Origin: an uncultured Pseudomonadota bacterium
GTDB lineage: Bacteria; Pseudomonadota; Gammaproteobacteria; Enterobacterales; Succinivibrionaceae
Length of the DNA stretch: 33,309 nucleotides
Direction: 5' to 3'
Assembly (NCBI GenBank): GCA_900315145.1
Contig: OMYE01000029.1
Coordinates: forward strand, 1 to 33,309
Position numbers and translations under genes: made by a program. The notes below the pieces were generated by a model. The model had not been told where the DNA came from, did no database searches, and saw nothing but the letters and a program-made list of their open reading frames with translations. Shown in pieces: positions 9,028-17,728 of the stretch (its first letter is position 1; the number at the start of each line of letters is the position of its first letter).

Positions 9028-10350
9028 CTAAGCCTGTAAATCTAAATCCACTATATTGACATCTTTAACACTGGCAGCAAAGCTACTGCCTGCTTTAAAT
9101 GAATCCCAGTCCTTTATTTCCACAACATAATCCACGGCTACATGACTTGCTAGAACTGCTTTAGCCAGACTGTGTTCGGCACTTCCGGTAATCACGGCCA
9201 GAAGCTTGTCACAGCCCTGCTTAAGTTCAGAAAGCTTTTCAATCATTTCAGCTGTTAAACCGGCAAATGAACCGGAGACTATTGTAACAGACTGATGATT
9301 ACCGGCCGCACGGGCGATTATATCCTGTAAATTCTGCTCATTGGTAACTGAGCCGTTTTTAGAATGATCCCCGCTCCAGGCATTGCAGAGCTCCTCAAAA
9401 GTAACTGTTGCCGTGCCGAGTTTTCCGACCACGATTCCTGAGGCCTTGTTAGCCAGCCTCATGGCATCCTTGATTTTCATACCTGAACCGATGGCGAGCC
9501 CCAGAGTTGCCAGAGTGGTATCACCGGCACCGGATACATCATAAACTTCTCTGGCTTCGGTAAAGATGTGGGTGATAACCTGATCCTTTCTGGATATATG
9601 CAGCATACCGTATTCACTAAGGGTGACTATCAGATTGGCAATATCATATTTTTCCATAAGCTGAACGGCACCTGCTTTCACCTCATCATGGAATGAAGAA
9701 CCTGCAGGATTGTACTTTCTGCCGGTTGCTTCGCCAAACTCCTTAAGATTAGGCTTTATCAGAGTTGCCCCGGTATACTTGGAATAATCCATTCCCTTAG
9801 GGTCGACAATTACCGGCTTATTCAGCTGACGGCATATATCGATAATCATTCTGGTGGTTTCAGCTGTAAAAATACCCTTATTGTAGTCAGACAGCAGAAC
9901 CACATCTGCTCCCTTGATAGCCTTTAACAGAATGCTGCTGAAACGATCCAGTACCTCAGTCATAACCGGAAGTCTTTTTTCATGATCCACACGGAGCAGA
10001 TGATTATTTCCGGCAATCATTCTTGATTTCAGAATGGTCGGATAGTCATTAAGCTTGAGCAGATGACTGTGAACCCCTATTTCCTTTAACAGATTGGAAA
10101 TTTTCCGTCCTTCAGGATCATTCCCGATAACCCCTAGAAAATCGCATTTTGAACCGATAGAGGTTATATTAGCCACCACATTGCCGGCACCGCCGAGCAT
10201 CTCCTTTTCGTGGTCATATCTAAAAATAGGTACCGGAGCCTCTGGAGAAATTCTTTCAACCTTACCGTATATAAAGCGATCCAGCATAATATCACCTATA
10301 ACCAACGGATTTATGCTTTTTAATTTTTCCAAACCTGACATCACTGACAT
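9028..10350 (-). CDS. hldE: HldE: intact heptose-7-phosphate kinase domain, degenerate nucleotidyltransferase domain
   Basis: In E. coli HldE has two domains: a PfkB-type kinase that makes heptose 1,7-bisphosphate and an adenylyltransferase that makes ADP-heptose. Here the kinase half (about 1-325) looks intact: VIGDIMLDRFIYGKVERISPEAPVP, VDPKGMDYSKYTGATLIKPN, and DVSGAGDTTLA with the catalytic Asp277. The C-terminal half (about 345-440) keeps a nucleotidyltransferase-like outline, VTIVSGSFAG then KLLAVITGS. However, the GCFDxxHxGH motif is replaced by GSFAGLTAEM, the NSD motif by TGS, and the C-terminal STT region is absent. At 440 residues it is shorter than the usual 477. The second activity is therefore probably lost and would have to come from another gene. 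An AGGGAG site lies 12 bases before the ATG. Confidence 0.88.
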   Translation of the reverse strand: MSVMSGLEKLKSINPLVIGDIMLDRFIYGKVERISPEAPVPIFRYDHEKEMLGGAGNVVANITSIGSKCDFLGVIGNDPEGRKISNLLKEIGVHSHLLKLNDYPTILKSRMIAGNNHLLRVDHEKRLPVMTEVLDRFSSILLKAIKGADVVLLSDYNKGIFTAETTRMIIDICRQLNKPVIVDPKGMDYSKYTGATLIKPNLKEFGEATGRKYNPAGSSFHDEVKAGAVQLMEKYDIANLIVTLSEYGMLHISRKDQVITHIFTEAREVYDVSGAGDTTLATLGLAIGSGMKIKDAMRLANKASGIVVGKLGTATVTFEELCNAWSGDHSKNGSVTNEQNLQDIIARAAGNHQSVTIVSGSFAGLTAEMIEKLSELKQGCDKLLAVITGSAEHSLAKAVLASHVAVDYVVEIKDWDSFKAGSSFAASVKDVNIVDLDLQA

Positions 10351-10640
10351 GCTATTTTTATGCTCCCTGTTGAATATATTCCGGTAAACCTGGAGTTCCT
10401 CACCGGAAGTTGATTATACTGTCTCTGCTCATTTCAAAAAGAGACAGTAAAACTGAATGGAAAGGAATCGTTAATAATTCCACTGACTGCAGACTTCTAC
10501 AGTATACATAATACTGTCCTCATTATACATCATTATGCGTATTGCTGTTTTATAGTTCCTTGTCAAATTGGGTTTTCTGTTGAGATATATGCATTTTTTA
10601 CTGTTTATGTGCAAAAAATTCTCTTAAACCTGGGCAATTT
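10351..10640. other. Leader region of hldE with a 10-bp inverted repeat
   Basis: No gene is seen. An inverted repeat with 10-bp perfect arms, TACTGTCTCT (10417-10426) and AGAGACAGTA (10440-10449), lies about 70-100 bases before hldE. It has no T-run on either strand, so it could be an operator or leader hairpin. On the minus strand a TATAAT lies at 10527-10522 and a TTGACA at 10566-10561, but they are 33 bases apart and do not form one promoter. Confidence 0.4.
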
Positions 10641-10680
10641 TCCCAAAAAAGAAAACCCGGTAAATCATATATACCGGGTT
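10641..10680 (-). terminator. Intrinsic terminator of the flotillin cluster
   Basis: Arms AACCCGGTA (10654-10662) and TACCGGGTT (10672-10680) form a perfect 9-bp stem with a 9-base loop. On the minus strand it is followed by TTTTCTTTTTT. It lies 33 bases after the stop of the full-length flotillin gene. Confidence 0.9.
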
Positions 10681-10712
10681 TATCATCAGTATCAATATAA
10701 CATCAAAGATTA

Positions 10713-12143
10713 TTATTCTGCCTTGGTAGCTGACGGAGCAGGACCTTTACCTTTAACAGAACCCAAGTACTGAGGCAGTTCAAGACCGGCCATCTTGGCA
10801 ACATCATGAAGCGGAGGCAGACTCTTAACCATTCCTGAGAGGAAATCAGCTGTTGAAGTCTTGCCGTCACCATTTGAATCGCCATGATCCCATACAGTAA
10901 CCTTATCAATCTTGATGTTGCGGATAGCTTCAGTCTGCAGGCTGACAATTTCCTGAAGTTTTTCAATCATCAGCAGAGTTGAAGCGGCACCGACATCTTC
11001 ACCGGCGCTCTGTACGAGTCTTCTATAACCTTCAGCCTTAGCTTCAAGCAGTGCCTGCTGACCTTCAGCTTCAGCCTTATATTTGAAGAGAACGGCGTCA
11101 GCCTCACCTCGAGCCAGCTGTCTTGCCTTTTCAGCTTCTGCTTCAGCTTCGATGATAAGTTTCTGCTTGTCAATTTCCTGCTGAGCGATTTCTGCTGCAT
11201 TCAAACGCTGCTTTTCAGCTGCGTACTGAGCTTTCTGAATTTCAACTTCAGCTTCACGGTTGGCAACTTCCGCCTTTCTGAAGGCTTCAGCTTCAATAAC
11301 TCTCAATTCAGCATTGGAAAGAGCCATAGCCTGCTTAGCTTCGTTTTCGCCCTTTATCGCCTGGGATTCCTGTTCAGCTACGTAGCAACGCTGGTTTGCT
11401 TCAGCCTTCTTGATACCCTTCTGGGCTTCAGCATTATTGTTGGCCACCTGAATATCACGTTCTCTTCTGGCTTCAGATTCACCGATAGAACCGAGCTTAT
11501 CCTGAATAGCCACATCTACCTTTGCCTTGTTGCTGGCTTCAGAAGCAGCTTTCTTACCGATACTTTCAATATAGTCTGCTTCATCGGTGATATCGGTAAT
11601 GTTAACGTTAATAAGCTTCAGACCGATCTTCTTTAATTCAGGCTCAACATTTGTACGAATTGTTTCCTGGAAGTTTTCACGGTCACCGTTGATTTCTTCG
11701 ATGGTTAAAGAAGCAACAGTAAGACGGAGCTGACCGAGAATAATATTACGGGCCATATCTTCAATTGCATCTGATGTCTGATTCAGAAGACAGTCAGCGG
11801 CATTTCCCATAATATCGTCATCAGGAGAAATCTGAACTGTAAAGCTTGAAGGCACATTTATACGAATATTCTGCTTAGACAGTGCACCGGACAGTGAAAT
11901 ATTGATAGTAAGCGGAGTAAGACTCATGTAAGCGTAGTCCTGAACCAGAGGCCAGACGAACGCACCGCCACCATGAATACACTTTGATGAACGCTCACCG
12001 CCGCCTCCTAAAAGAGCACCCCAGATTACCAGAATTTTATCTGAAGGGCATTTTCTGTAGCGGTTAACTATAAATACAATAAGCGCTACAACCGCCACCA
12101 CGGCAATTATACCGCCAAAAATAACCAAGCCATTTGAATTCAT
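10713..12143 (-). CDS. Flotillin-like SPFH protein
   Basis: Flotillins are membrane scaffold proteins that form multimers in ordered lipid domains and are often encoded with an NfeD-like partner. The product has 476 residues. It starts with one membrane segment (about 5-27), then the SPFH/PHB domain (about 35-200), which begins with RKCPSDKILVIWGALLGGGG. A long Glu/Ala-rich coiled coil follows (about 200-385, with repeated EAE, AEAEKARQ and KAEAEGQQ). The tail holds VTVWDHGDSNGDGKTSTADFL, typical of bacterial flotillins (FloT/YuaG, YqiK). AGGA lies 7 bases before the ATG. It is the last gene of the cluster, downstream of a truncated paralogue, and ends at a strong terminator. Confidence 0.93.
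   Translation of the reverse strand: MNSNGLVIFGGIIAVVAVVALIVFIVNRYRKCPSDKILVIWGALLGGGGERSSKCIHGGGAFVWPLVQDYAYMSLTPLTINISLSGALSKQNIRINVPSSFTVQISPDDDIMGNAADCLLNQTSDAIEDMARNIILGQLRLTVASLTIEEINGDRENFQETIRTNVEPELKKIGLKLINVNITDITDEADYIESIGKKAASEASNKAKVDVAIQDKLGSIGESEARRERDIQVANNNAEAQKGIKKAEANQRCYVAEQESQAIKGENEAKQAMALSNAELRVIEAEAFRKAEVANREAEVEIQKAQYAAEKQRLNAAEIAQQEIDKQKLIIEAEAEAEKARQLARGEADAVLFKYKAEAEGQQALLEAKAEGYRRLVQSAGEDVGAASTLLMIEKLQEIVSLQTEAIRNIKIDKVTVWDHGDSNGDGKTSTADFLSGMVKSLPPLHDVAKMAGLELPQYLGSVKGKGPAPSATKAE
11938..12042. repeat. Near-identical 105-bp tract, copy A (in the full flotillin)
   Basis: This tract matches 12767-12871 at 104 of 105 positions by direct reading; the single difference is a T/C change. 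It covers the start of the SPFH domain. Identity drops sharply on both sides, although the proteins remain related. Confidence 0.95.
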
Positions 12144-12405
12144 ATTTTTTCCTGTATCTCCATAAAAAACAAATCAAACAATCTGTATGATTCTCTCCGT
12201 AAAATAAACAAAACAATCTGTATATCCGTCTGAATACCGGGTAAAGGTTCTGACGGTTAACAGGAGTAAATTACATACCTTGCTGATAATCTGCATCAGT
12301 ACATAAAAACCTAAAAACTTTTTAATTCAATCTGTCAGACAGAAACGATAAATAACTAACTATTCAGTTTTATATGCTCCAGATCCTTTTTTATTCTGAT
12401 GGGGC

Positions 12406-12963
12406 TCAACGGGTAATTTCAGAAAGATTATTTATCCTGATATCCGTAACACTAAGGCCAATGTTCCTTAATTCACCGTCAATAATGCCATGAACGGCTT
12501 TCTTAAAATTTTCGGTATCTCCCAGTTCACCGATTGAAGCAGAAGCAATATAAAGACGCAAATGACCGAGAATAATATGTCTAGCCATATCTTTAATGGC
12601 ATCGGATGACTGATTCAAAAGACAGTCAGCAGCATTATACATAACCTCTTCCTCAAGAGAAATCTGAACCGAAAAATCCATACTTACATCAACATACTTA
12701 TTATCAGATGTAATCGTCATTGCTTGAATTTCTATATTCAGCGGTTCAAGACTCAGATAGCTGAAATCCTGAACCAGAGGCCAGACGAACGCACCGCCAC
12801 CATGAATACACTTTGACGAACGCTCACCGCCGCCTCCTAAAAGAGCACCCCAGATTACCAGAATTTTATCTTTAGGGCATCTTTTATAGCGGGTTACAAA
12901 TACCGCGGCAGATATCATTATCACAAGCGCCGGAAATATCAGTTCGAGATAATGAATATTCAT
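12406..12963 (-). CDS. Truncated flotillin paralogue (membrane segment plus SPFH domain only)
   Basis: The product has 185 residues. It has a membrane segment (about 8-25) and a complete SPFH/PHB-like domain starting at RCPKDKILVIWGALLGGGG and ending with LSVTDIRINNLSEITR. It stops where the full flotillin continues into its coiled coil. No coiled-coil remnant is visible in the 262 bases that follow. It matches the full flotillin closely over the first 70 residues (see the near-identical DNA tract) and more weakly beyond, for example NAADCLLNQSSDAIKDMARHIILG. The reading frame is open and clean, so it may be a working short SPFH protein that forms mixed complexes, rather than debris. The ribosome-binding site is weak. 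Confidence 0.82.
   Translation of the reverse strand: MNIHYLELIFPALVIMISAAVFVTRYKRCPKDKILVIWGALLGGGGERSSKCIHGGGAFVWPLVQDFSYLSLEPLNIEIQAMTITSDNKYVDVSMDFSVQISLEEEVMYNAADCLLNQSSDAIKDMARHIILGHLRLYIASASIGELGDTENFKKAVHGIIDGELRNIGLSVTDIRINNLSEITR
12767..12871. repeat. Near-identical 105-bp tract, copy B (in the truncated flotillin)
   Basis: This is the partner of 11938-12042 in direct orientation, with units about 830 bases apart. The identity includes synonymous positions, so it is more than protein-level constraint. Confidence 0.95.
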
Positions 12964-13154
12964 TTTTTCAACAATTCCACAAAAACAACCGGGAAATCCA
13001 CATGATTTTTTCTTTTAAAAATAAACACCGGAATCCACCTTACGAAAAGGTCTGACTCAAACGACGCAGAGGCATCATCAGTCTTTCACACGGCTGATCC
13101 GCGCAAACAGTAATTACTTATACATTAAGCCGGTTCAGTCCGGACTGACCGAGA

Positions 13155-13757
13155 TCAGGCAGACTGTTCTGTCTCACTGGTGTCAGATTTAGTAACAACC
13201 AAAACATCACTGCCCTTTGTGGAAACAACCTTTACCAGTTCACCGGTCTTGAATTCCTGACTTTCGTTTTCAGCAACAGCATCAATATATCTGCAACGGC
13301 CCTGAACACTCACCTCGACTCTTCCGACTTTACCTGGTTTGATGGTGAGATAAACCTTGGCAGTATGGCCAACAGCATTAACCAGCTTTACTGTTCCGGA
13401 ACTCTGGATTTTCATAAGAACGGATTTGATTTTACTCATAACCGCAATTGTTGCACCGCCTGTCAGCAGAGTAGTGACAACTGCAGCAGGAACTCTCCAG
13501 CCGCTTTCAGGGGAAATCACTGTAAGAACATACAGTCCGAATATACCTCCGACCATACAGAAGGAGGAAATTGACATTATGGAAAAGAATCTGAAAGAAT
13601 AATCTGAGGCCCCCAGGTCACCGATCCCTACTCCGTCAGTATCTATACCTACCCCGATAAATGAAAGTGCCAGCTGAATAAAAAACAGCAGCCCACCTAT
13701 AAATGCAATCAGAGTAAACGGCATATACGGCAAATCCAAAAAAGCACTTAATTCCAT
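13155..13757 (-). CDS. NfeD-like/YuaF-type membrane protein, flotillin partner
   Basis: The product has 200 residues. Three membrane segments are visible (about 12-35, 57-80 and 88-107). They are followed by a soluble beta-rich C-terminus (about 120-190) with VGHTAKVYLTIKPGKVGRVEVSVQG and FKTGELVKVVSTKGSDVLVV, the pattern of the OB-fold of NfeD-family proteins. A Gly/Asp-rich loop (GVGIDTDGVGIGDLGASD) between the first two segments is also common in these. In Bacillus (yuaF-floT) and E. coli (yqiJ-yqiK) such a gene sits upstream of a flotillin, as here. GGAGAA before the ATG is the ribosome-binding site. It is the first gene of the minus-strand cluster. Confidence 0.88.
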   Translation of the reverse strand: MELSAFLDLPYMPFTLIAFIGGLLFFIQLALSFIGVGIDTDGVGIGDLGASDYSFRFFSIMSISSFCMVGGIFGLYVLTVISPESGWRVPAAVVTTLLTGGATIAVMSKIKSVLMKIQSSGTVKLVNAVGHTAKVYLTIKPGKVGRVEVSVQGRCRYIDAVAENESQEFKTGELVKVVSTKGSDVLVVTKSDTSETEQSA

Positions 13758-14466
13758 GGCAGGTTCTCCATCTTCACTGTTTCAGTTAATCGAAAACATA
13801 TTCATTATTCCCACCTGCCAGCACCTGCATCATTCGATGAGCTTCCGGCTGAAATTACCGTAACTGCCATCTTTAACGCAGTGTCTCAAGGAGGTAGAGT
13901 CCTTATATTTTCGCTGTAATATATAATTACTATAAATATATATTGTTTATATATACAAATTAAAAATAAAATATTTGACTATTGAATATTTTATTTTTAC
14001 AACAATTTGTTAACATATTTTACAGTGTTTTATGTCACATTCATTAATTAAATATAGACTATTTTACAAAAATAAAGGATAAGTCATAAAAAACGGGATT
14101 AATTTCAACACGGAAAAAACACCGGGTATCCCGCACACCTCTAGAAGTACCCCTGTCCTCTGCTATCCTGAAGGCGGATCTATTTCGTTATAGAAATGAA
14201 CTGAAGCCTGATTTTATTAACAAGGTTTACTATCATAGGTGTATTGAGGATAATCACCGGTATTAAAAGATAAACACCGGCATTGAAATTTGAAAAGAGG
14301 CATCACTTAACAACAGATAACAATAGCCTCTTCATAATGAGGGGAAAAACTGCCGGCCGGCAGCAGAGACGTGAATACTGAAGCATCAAAGCCACAGGCG
14401 GCATCCAGGACACCTGTTGCATCAACAACTAAAACAGTAGCGAATATAATTCAAAGAAGAGGAATT
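13758..14466. other. AT-rich intergenic region
   Basis: About 700 bases without a supportable gene. The part at 13910-14090 is very AT-rich and probably holds the promoter of the flotillin cluster; several TATAAT-like words overlap and I cannot choose one. Near the other end a perfect 14-bp palindrome, CTGCCGGCCGGCAG, starts at about 14351. Arms AAGAGGC and GCCTCTT at about 14295-14332 could form a weak hairpin downstream of the membrane-protein gene. Confidence 0.45.
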
Positions 14467-15063
14467 CTATACCAGACCTTTAAAAAGCCCTTTCATTCTT
14501 TCAACAGTGCCCTGACTGTGAGCCCCCATAATAATCACACCGATACAGACAGCGTAGCCGTTAATTAAGGGAGTTAAACTCAACTGCCACGGATTTAAAG
14601 TAAACTGTACCGCCACACTGACCGCAAGAACGAAAGCCGCTGCATAGCCGGTTTTGTAATTACCGCCAATCAGCCATATAAAAAGAAACACCGGTGGAAT
14701 AATCATATCAACAATTTCCTCTGCGGAAAAATCAAGTTGCATCAGACGTTCAGAATAACCGCTTTCGATAAGAAAACCGGTAATAACCGGCCTGAATGTC
14801 ATTATTCCCAAAAACAGCTTTCCGATCCTTGCTGCCTTCTGCCGGTTACGGATTTTGATGATTTCAGGGAATTTTTCAATCTCCTCCCTCTCGGCTTTCA
14901 TATCTTTTACAGAAGATGACTCCGGCGCACTACGTTTTTTTACGGATTCAGAATCATCACTGCCGTTTTCAAAAGAGAAAGCATCACCTGTATCTGGACT
15001 TTTTACAGAGAAATCATTACCCGCGTCGGGTGACGCGGTATTACCGGATTCCTTTTCAGTCAT
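14467..15063 (-). CDS. Unknown membrane protein translationally coupled to dgkA
   Basis: I do not recognise this family. With the start at 15063 the product has 198 residues. An acidic, Ser-rich hydrophilic N-terminus (about 1-75) precedes four likely membrane segments: KLFLGIMTFRPVITGFLI, IIPPVFLFIWLIG, YAAAFVLAVSVAVQF, and LINGYAVCIGVIIMG. The ATG overlaps the dgkA stop by one base (TAATG), which indicates translational coupling and favours this start over an in-frame codon 42 bases earlier inside dgkA. The coupling suggests a role near DgkA in membrane-lipid or envelope work, but this is inference. Confidence 0.7.
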   Translation of the reverse strand: MTEKESGNTASPDAGNDFSVKSPDTGDAFSFENGSDDSESVKKRSAPESSSVKDMKAEREEIEKFPEIIKIRNRQKAARIGKLFLGIMTFRPVITGFLIESGYSERLMQLDFSAEEIVDMIIPPVFLFIWLIGGNYKTGYAAAFVLAVSVAVQFTLNPWQLSLTPLINGYAVCIGVIIMGAHSQGTVERMKGLFKGLV

Positions 15064-15458
15064 TAAATAATTCCGGTATAGAGATGAAGCAGAACAAGGA
15101 TCCATGTAATCAGGGTGTACATCAGCATAATAAACACCGCTGCCGATCCCATATCCTTGGCTCTGCCGGAGAGTTCATGATATTCATTACCGATGCGATC
15201 CACCACCGCTTCAATGGCGGAATTGATAATTTCAAAAGTCATTACCAGAAAAGGACCGCTGATAAGAACAATATAATAAAGCACGTTGAACTGACTGTTC
15301 TCTCTAGCCAGAAAAACTGCCGCAATAATCATTATGAGACCCAGTACAGCCTCCTGTCTGAACGCCGCCTCGTTAACCAGCCCCGCCTTCAGCCCCTTTA
15401 AGCTGTATTTTCCGGCATTGATAATTCGCACAATACCTGTTGCCCCTGTTTTTGCCAT
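15063..15458 (-). CDS. dgkA: Diacylglycerol kinase DgkA
   Basis: DgkA phosphorylates diacylglycerol, released when membrane-derived oligosaccharides or lipopolysaccharide receive phospholipid head groups, back to phosphatidic acid. The product has 131 residues (E. coli 122) with three membrane segments. The family signatures are present: GLKAGLVNEAAFRQE at the surface helix and the active-site stretch EIINSAIEAVVDRIG, followed by EYHELSGRAKDMGSAAV. AAGGA lies about 10 bases before the ATG. The gene is divergent from sapA, and its stop overlaps the start of an unknown membrane protein gene. Confidence 0.97.
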   Translation of the reverse strand: MAKTGATGIVRIINAGKYSLKGLKAGLVNEAAFRQEAVLGLIMIIAAVFLARENSQFNVLYYIVLISGPFLVMTFEIINSAIEAVVDRIGNEYHELSGRAKDMGSAAVFIMLMYTLITWILVLLHLYTGII

Positions 15459-15745
15459 GAATTCATTTATCCTTTTTAAAAATAATCACTAAGTTTCGAG
15501 GAATTATACTCCAAAGACACTGTAGATTTTTACATATTTTAATCGTAGTTCCGATCTGTTTCGGATATTCCGGCGAATTATTATCAGGCAGGTCAAATTT
15601 TTGATAAAATGATAGAAGCAGTATTGTTTTTGCAGAATATGTGCCGACAGTAAAATAACTAAATTATGAGGACTATTGATAAGTTCATGGAAAACCTGCT
15701 TTCCGCAGCATAGACGGATTCGGTACGGTTTCACAGCAAAGGATA

Positions 15746-17728
15746 ATGGTTAAGGCAAGTTTTTTTCTTATGCGTCTGTTGTTATTTATTTTTATCATTC
15801 TGATGTCAGGTATGCTCAGCACAGCCTTTGCCGGCCCCGTAAAGGCTGACAACGGGCTTATATACTGCTCGGAAAGGGATATCACCCATATGAATCCGCA
15901 GAGATATAACGTATCCTCCATGGCATCATCAATATCCTTTGCAGTATATGACCGCCTGATGACCCTGGATCCCAAAACCAAAGCCATCAAAAATTCCATA
16001 GGCTCACTCGAACGAATATACAACAACGATACCGTATATATTTTTAATATTCAGGAAGGAATCCGTTTCCACAGCAACAGCTATTTCACTCCGACAAGAG
16101 AGCTGAATGCCTACGACGTTGCCTTCAGTTTTGACCGCATTATCAATCCGAATAATCCTTTCTACAGGCCTATTGATGATTTTCCCTACATTGCCCATCT
16201 GGATATTGTCAAGAACCTGGTAAGCGTCAAAGCCATCAGCGATCATCAGGTAGAGTTCACAGTAAACCAGCCGACCAACCTGCTGCTGCCGTTTCTGGCA
16301 ACTGACAACTCCGTCATTCTCAGTGAGGAATATGCAGAGAAGATTCTGGAAAAGCATCTTCCGATTGATACTCTCGATCATTATGCCATAGGATCCGGCC
16401 CCTACCATCAGACTGATTTTGTAAGAGGAAGATACGCTAAACTGTCCCTGTTCCTTTCATATCATGACAAACTGCCGAAGATTCAGAAGCTTGTACTGAC
16501 CAATTCCTACAAAGCCAATAAGCTTCTCTATAAACTGTTTACCGAGGAATGTCATATCATCAGTAATCCGACAGCCGTTCAGAAGCGCATATTGAGACGC
16601 AAGCCTCAGGACTTCAACATTGTCCAGAAGCATACAATTAACGCAACATTCATCATATACAACACCAGAAAACCGTATCTCAACACTGGAGCTCTGCGAC
16701 GTACCCTGTCATCCATGTTTGATCTGCAGGAACTCAACACCACCGTATTCTTTGATCAGGGGCACTACATTGTCGACCTTTTCGGCGACACCTCATCAGA
16801 CATTCTGCACCAGAATATGCAGAAGGAACTGCAGAACGAAAAAAGTCAACCTATAACGTCAACAGACCTCTCGGAAATAACTGAAAAGGATGAGGAGGAG
16901 AAACCTGATAACAGGAGCTTCAAACCTGGGGAAAGAATTATCGGCAATACGGTACACGGTTATATCAACAATCAGTTTAACGAAGCCATTCCTGAATACG
17001 CCATTCCTATGGCGGAACTACAGGATGGTCTGGATCCTGAACTGATGCCGCATGACCTTACAGCACAGGAATACAAGGAGGCTTATCAGATCCTTAGAAA
17101 ACAGCCGATTGAAATCACCATATTCCAGTCGAACGTAATCGCCAATACAGCTCATTCCAAAATTGCCCAGTTTCTGAAATCAAACTTTGAGAAAAACGGC
17201 ATCCGTACGACCATCAAAAACTACCGAAACACCCGCGGTATCAACAATCTCAAGCGCGGAAACTTCGATATGGCCATTGTAAACGTCTTCTCTGATTCAA
17301 CCAGTCTGATATTTCCGCTGATATCATGCAAAAAGGATTTTATCAAACAGCGAAACAACAGTCTGAACTCTAATCTTAACTATTTTGAAAACTACACCGG
17401 CTGGTGCAATGAAAAGCTGGACAACATGCATGAATCTCTTTCATTTCTGGACCGCAATGATTCCGACGCCGTACAGCTGCGGAAATTCATAAAAAACATT
17501 CTAGTTAATGAAATGCCTATCTATCCTCTGGTATACAACATCAACCAGTTTGTATCACTTGAATACGTCAAAGGGCTGGAATCAACCCCGTCAGGAGGAG
17601 TATCCTTTATCAACGCCTATCTGGAAAAACCGGCGAAAAAGAAAAAGAGAAAACAGGTACAGAACTATCAGGGGACACCCCTGACGGAAGAAACCACGCA
17701 GAAAACTGACGGAGAGGTGCAGAAATGA
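15746..17728 (+). CDS. sapA: SapA-like periplasmic peptide-binding protein
   Basis: SapA is the solute-binding protein of the Sap ABC transporter, linked in enteric bacteria and Haemophilus to antimicrobial-peptide resistance; E. coli SapBCDF has also been described as a putrescine exporter. The product has 660 residues, longer than the usual 550. A signal peptide (about 9-29) ends in STAFA. Family landmarks are NGLIYCSERDITHMNPQRYN, FTPTRELNAYDVAFSFDRI, EFTVNQPTNLLLPFLATD, EECHIISNP and FIIYNTRKPYLN. The extra length includes a charged linker at about 355-395 (EKDEEEKPDNRS). The C-terminus has a basic run, AKKKKRKQ. AAGGA lies only 3 bases before the first ATG; a second ATG at 15770 is also possible. 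The stop overlaps sapB (ATGA). Confidence 0.9.
   Translation: MVKASFFLMRLLLFIFIILMSGMLSTAFAGPVKADNGLIYCSERDITHMNPQRYNVSSMASSISFAVYDRLMTLDPKTKAIKNSIGSLERIYNNDTVYIFNIQEGIRFHSNSYFTPTRELNAYDVAFSFDRIINPNNPFYRPIDDFPYIAHLDIVKNLVSVKAISDHQVEFTVNQPTNLLLPFLATDNSVILSEEYAEKILEKHLPIDTLDHYAIGSGPYHQTDFVRGRYAKLSLFLSYHDKLPKIQKLVLTNSYKANKLLYKLFTEECHIISNPTAVQKRILRRKPQDFNIVQKHTINATFIIYNTRKPYLNTGALRRTLSSMFDLQELNTTVFFDQGHYIVDLFGDTSSDILHQNMQKELQNEKSQPITSTDLSEITEKDEEEKPDNRSFKPGERIIGNTVHGYINNQFNEAIPEYAIPMAELQDGLDPELMPHDLTAQEYKEAYQILRKQPIEITIFQSNVIANTAHSKIAQFLKSNFEKNGIRTTIKNYRNTRGINNLKRGNFDMAIVNVFSDSTSLIFPLISCKKDFIKQRNNSLNSNLNYFENYTGWCNEKLDNMHESLSFLDRNDSDAVQLRKFIKNILVNEMPIYPLVYNINQFVSLEYVKGLESTPSGGVSFINAYLEKPAKKKKRKQVQNYQGTPLTEETTQKTDGEVQK

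Noticed and set aside
9028-9330. HldE shortened by a frameshift, with HxGH in another frame
   Set aside because: The C-terminal residues remain similar in outline to the domain up to the stop, and the other frames show no HxGH-containing continuation.
10780-10900. A calcium-binding EF-hand in the flotillin tail (DSNGDGKTSTADF)
   Set aside because: The same Gly-rich segment followed by KT-TADF is, to my knowledge, a usual feature of bacterial flotillin tails, so a separate calcium site is not needed to explain it.
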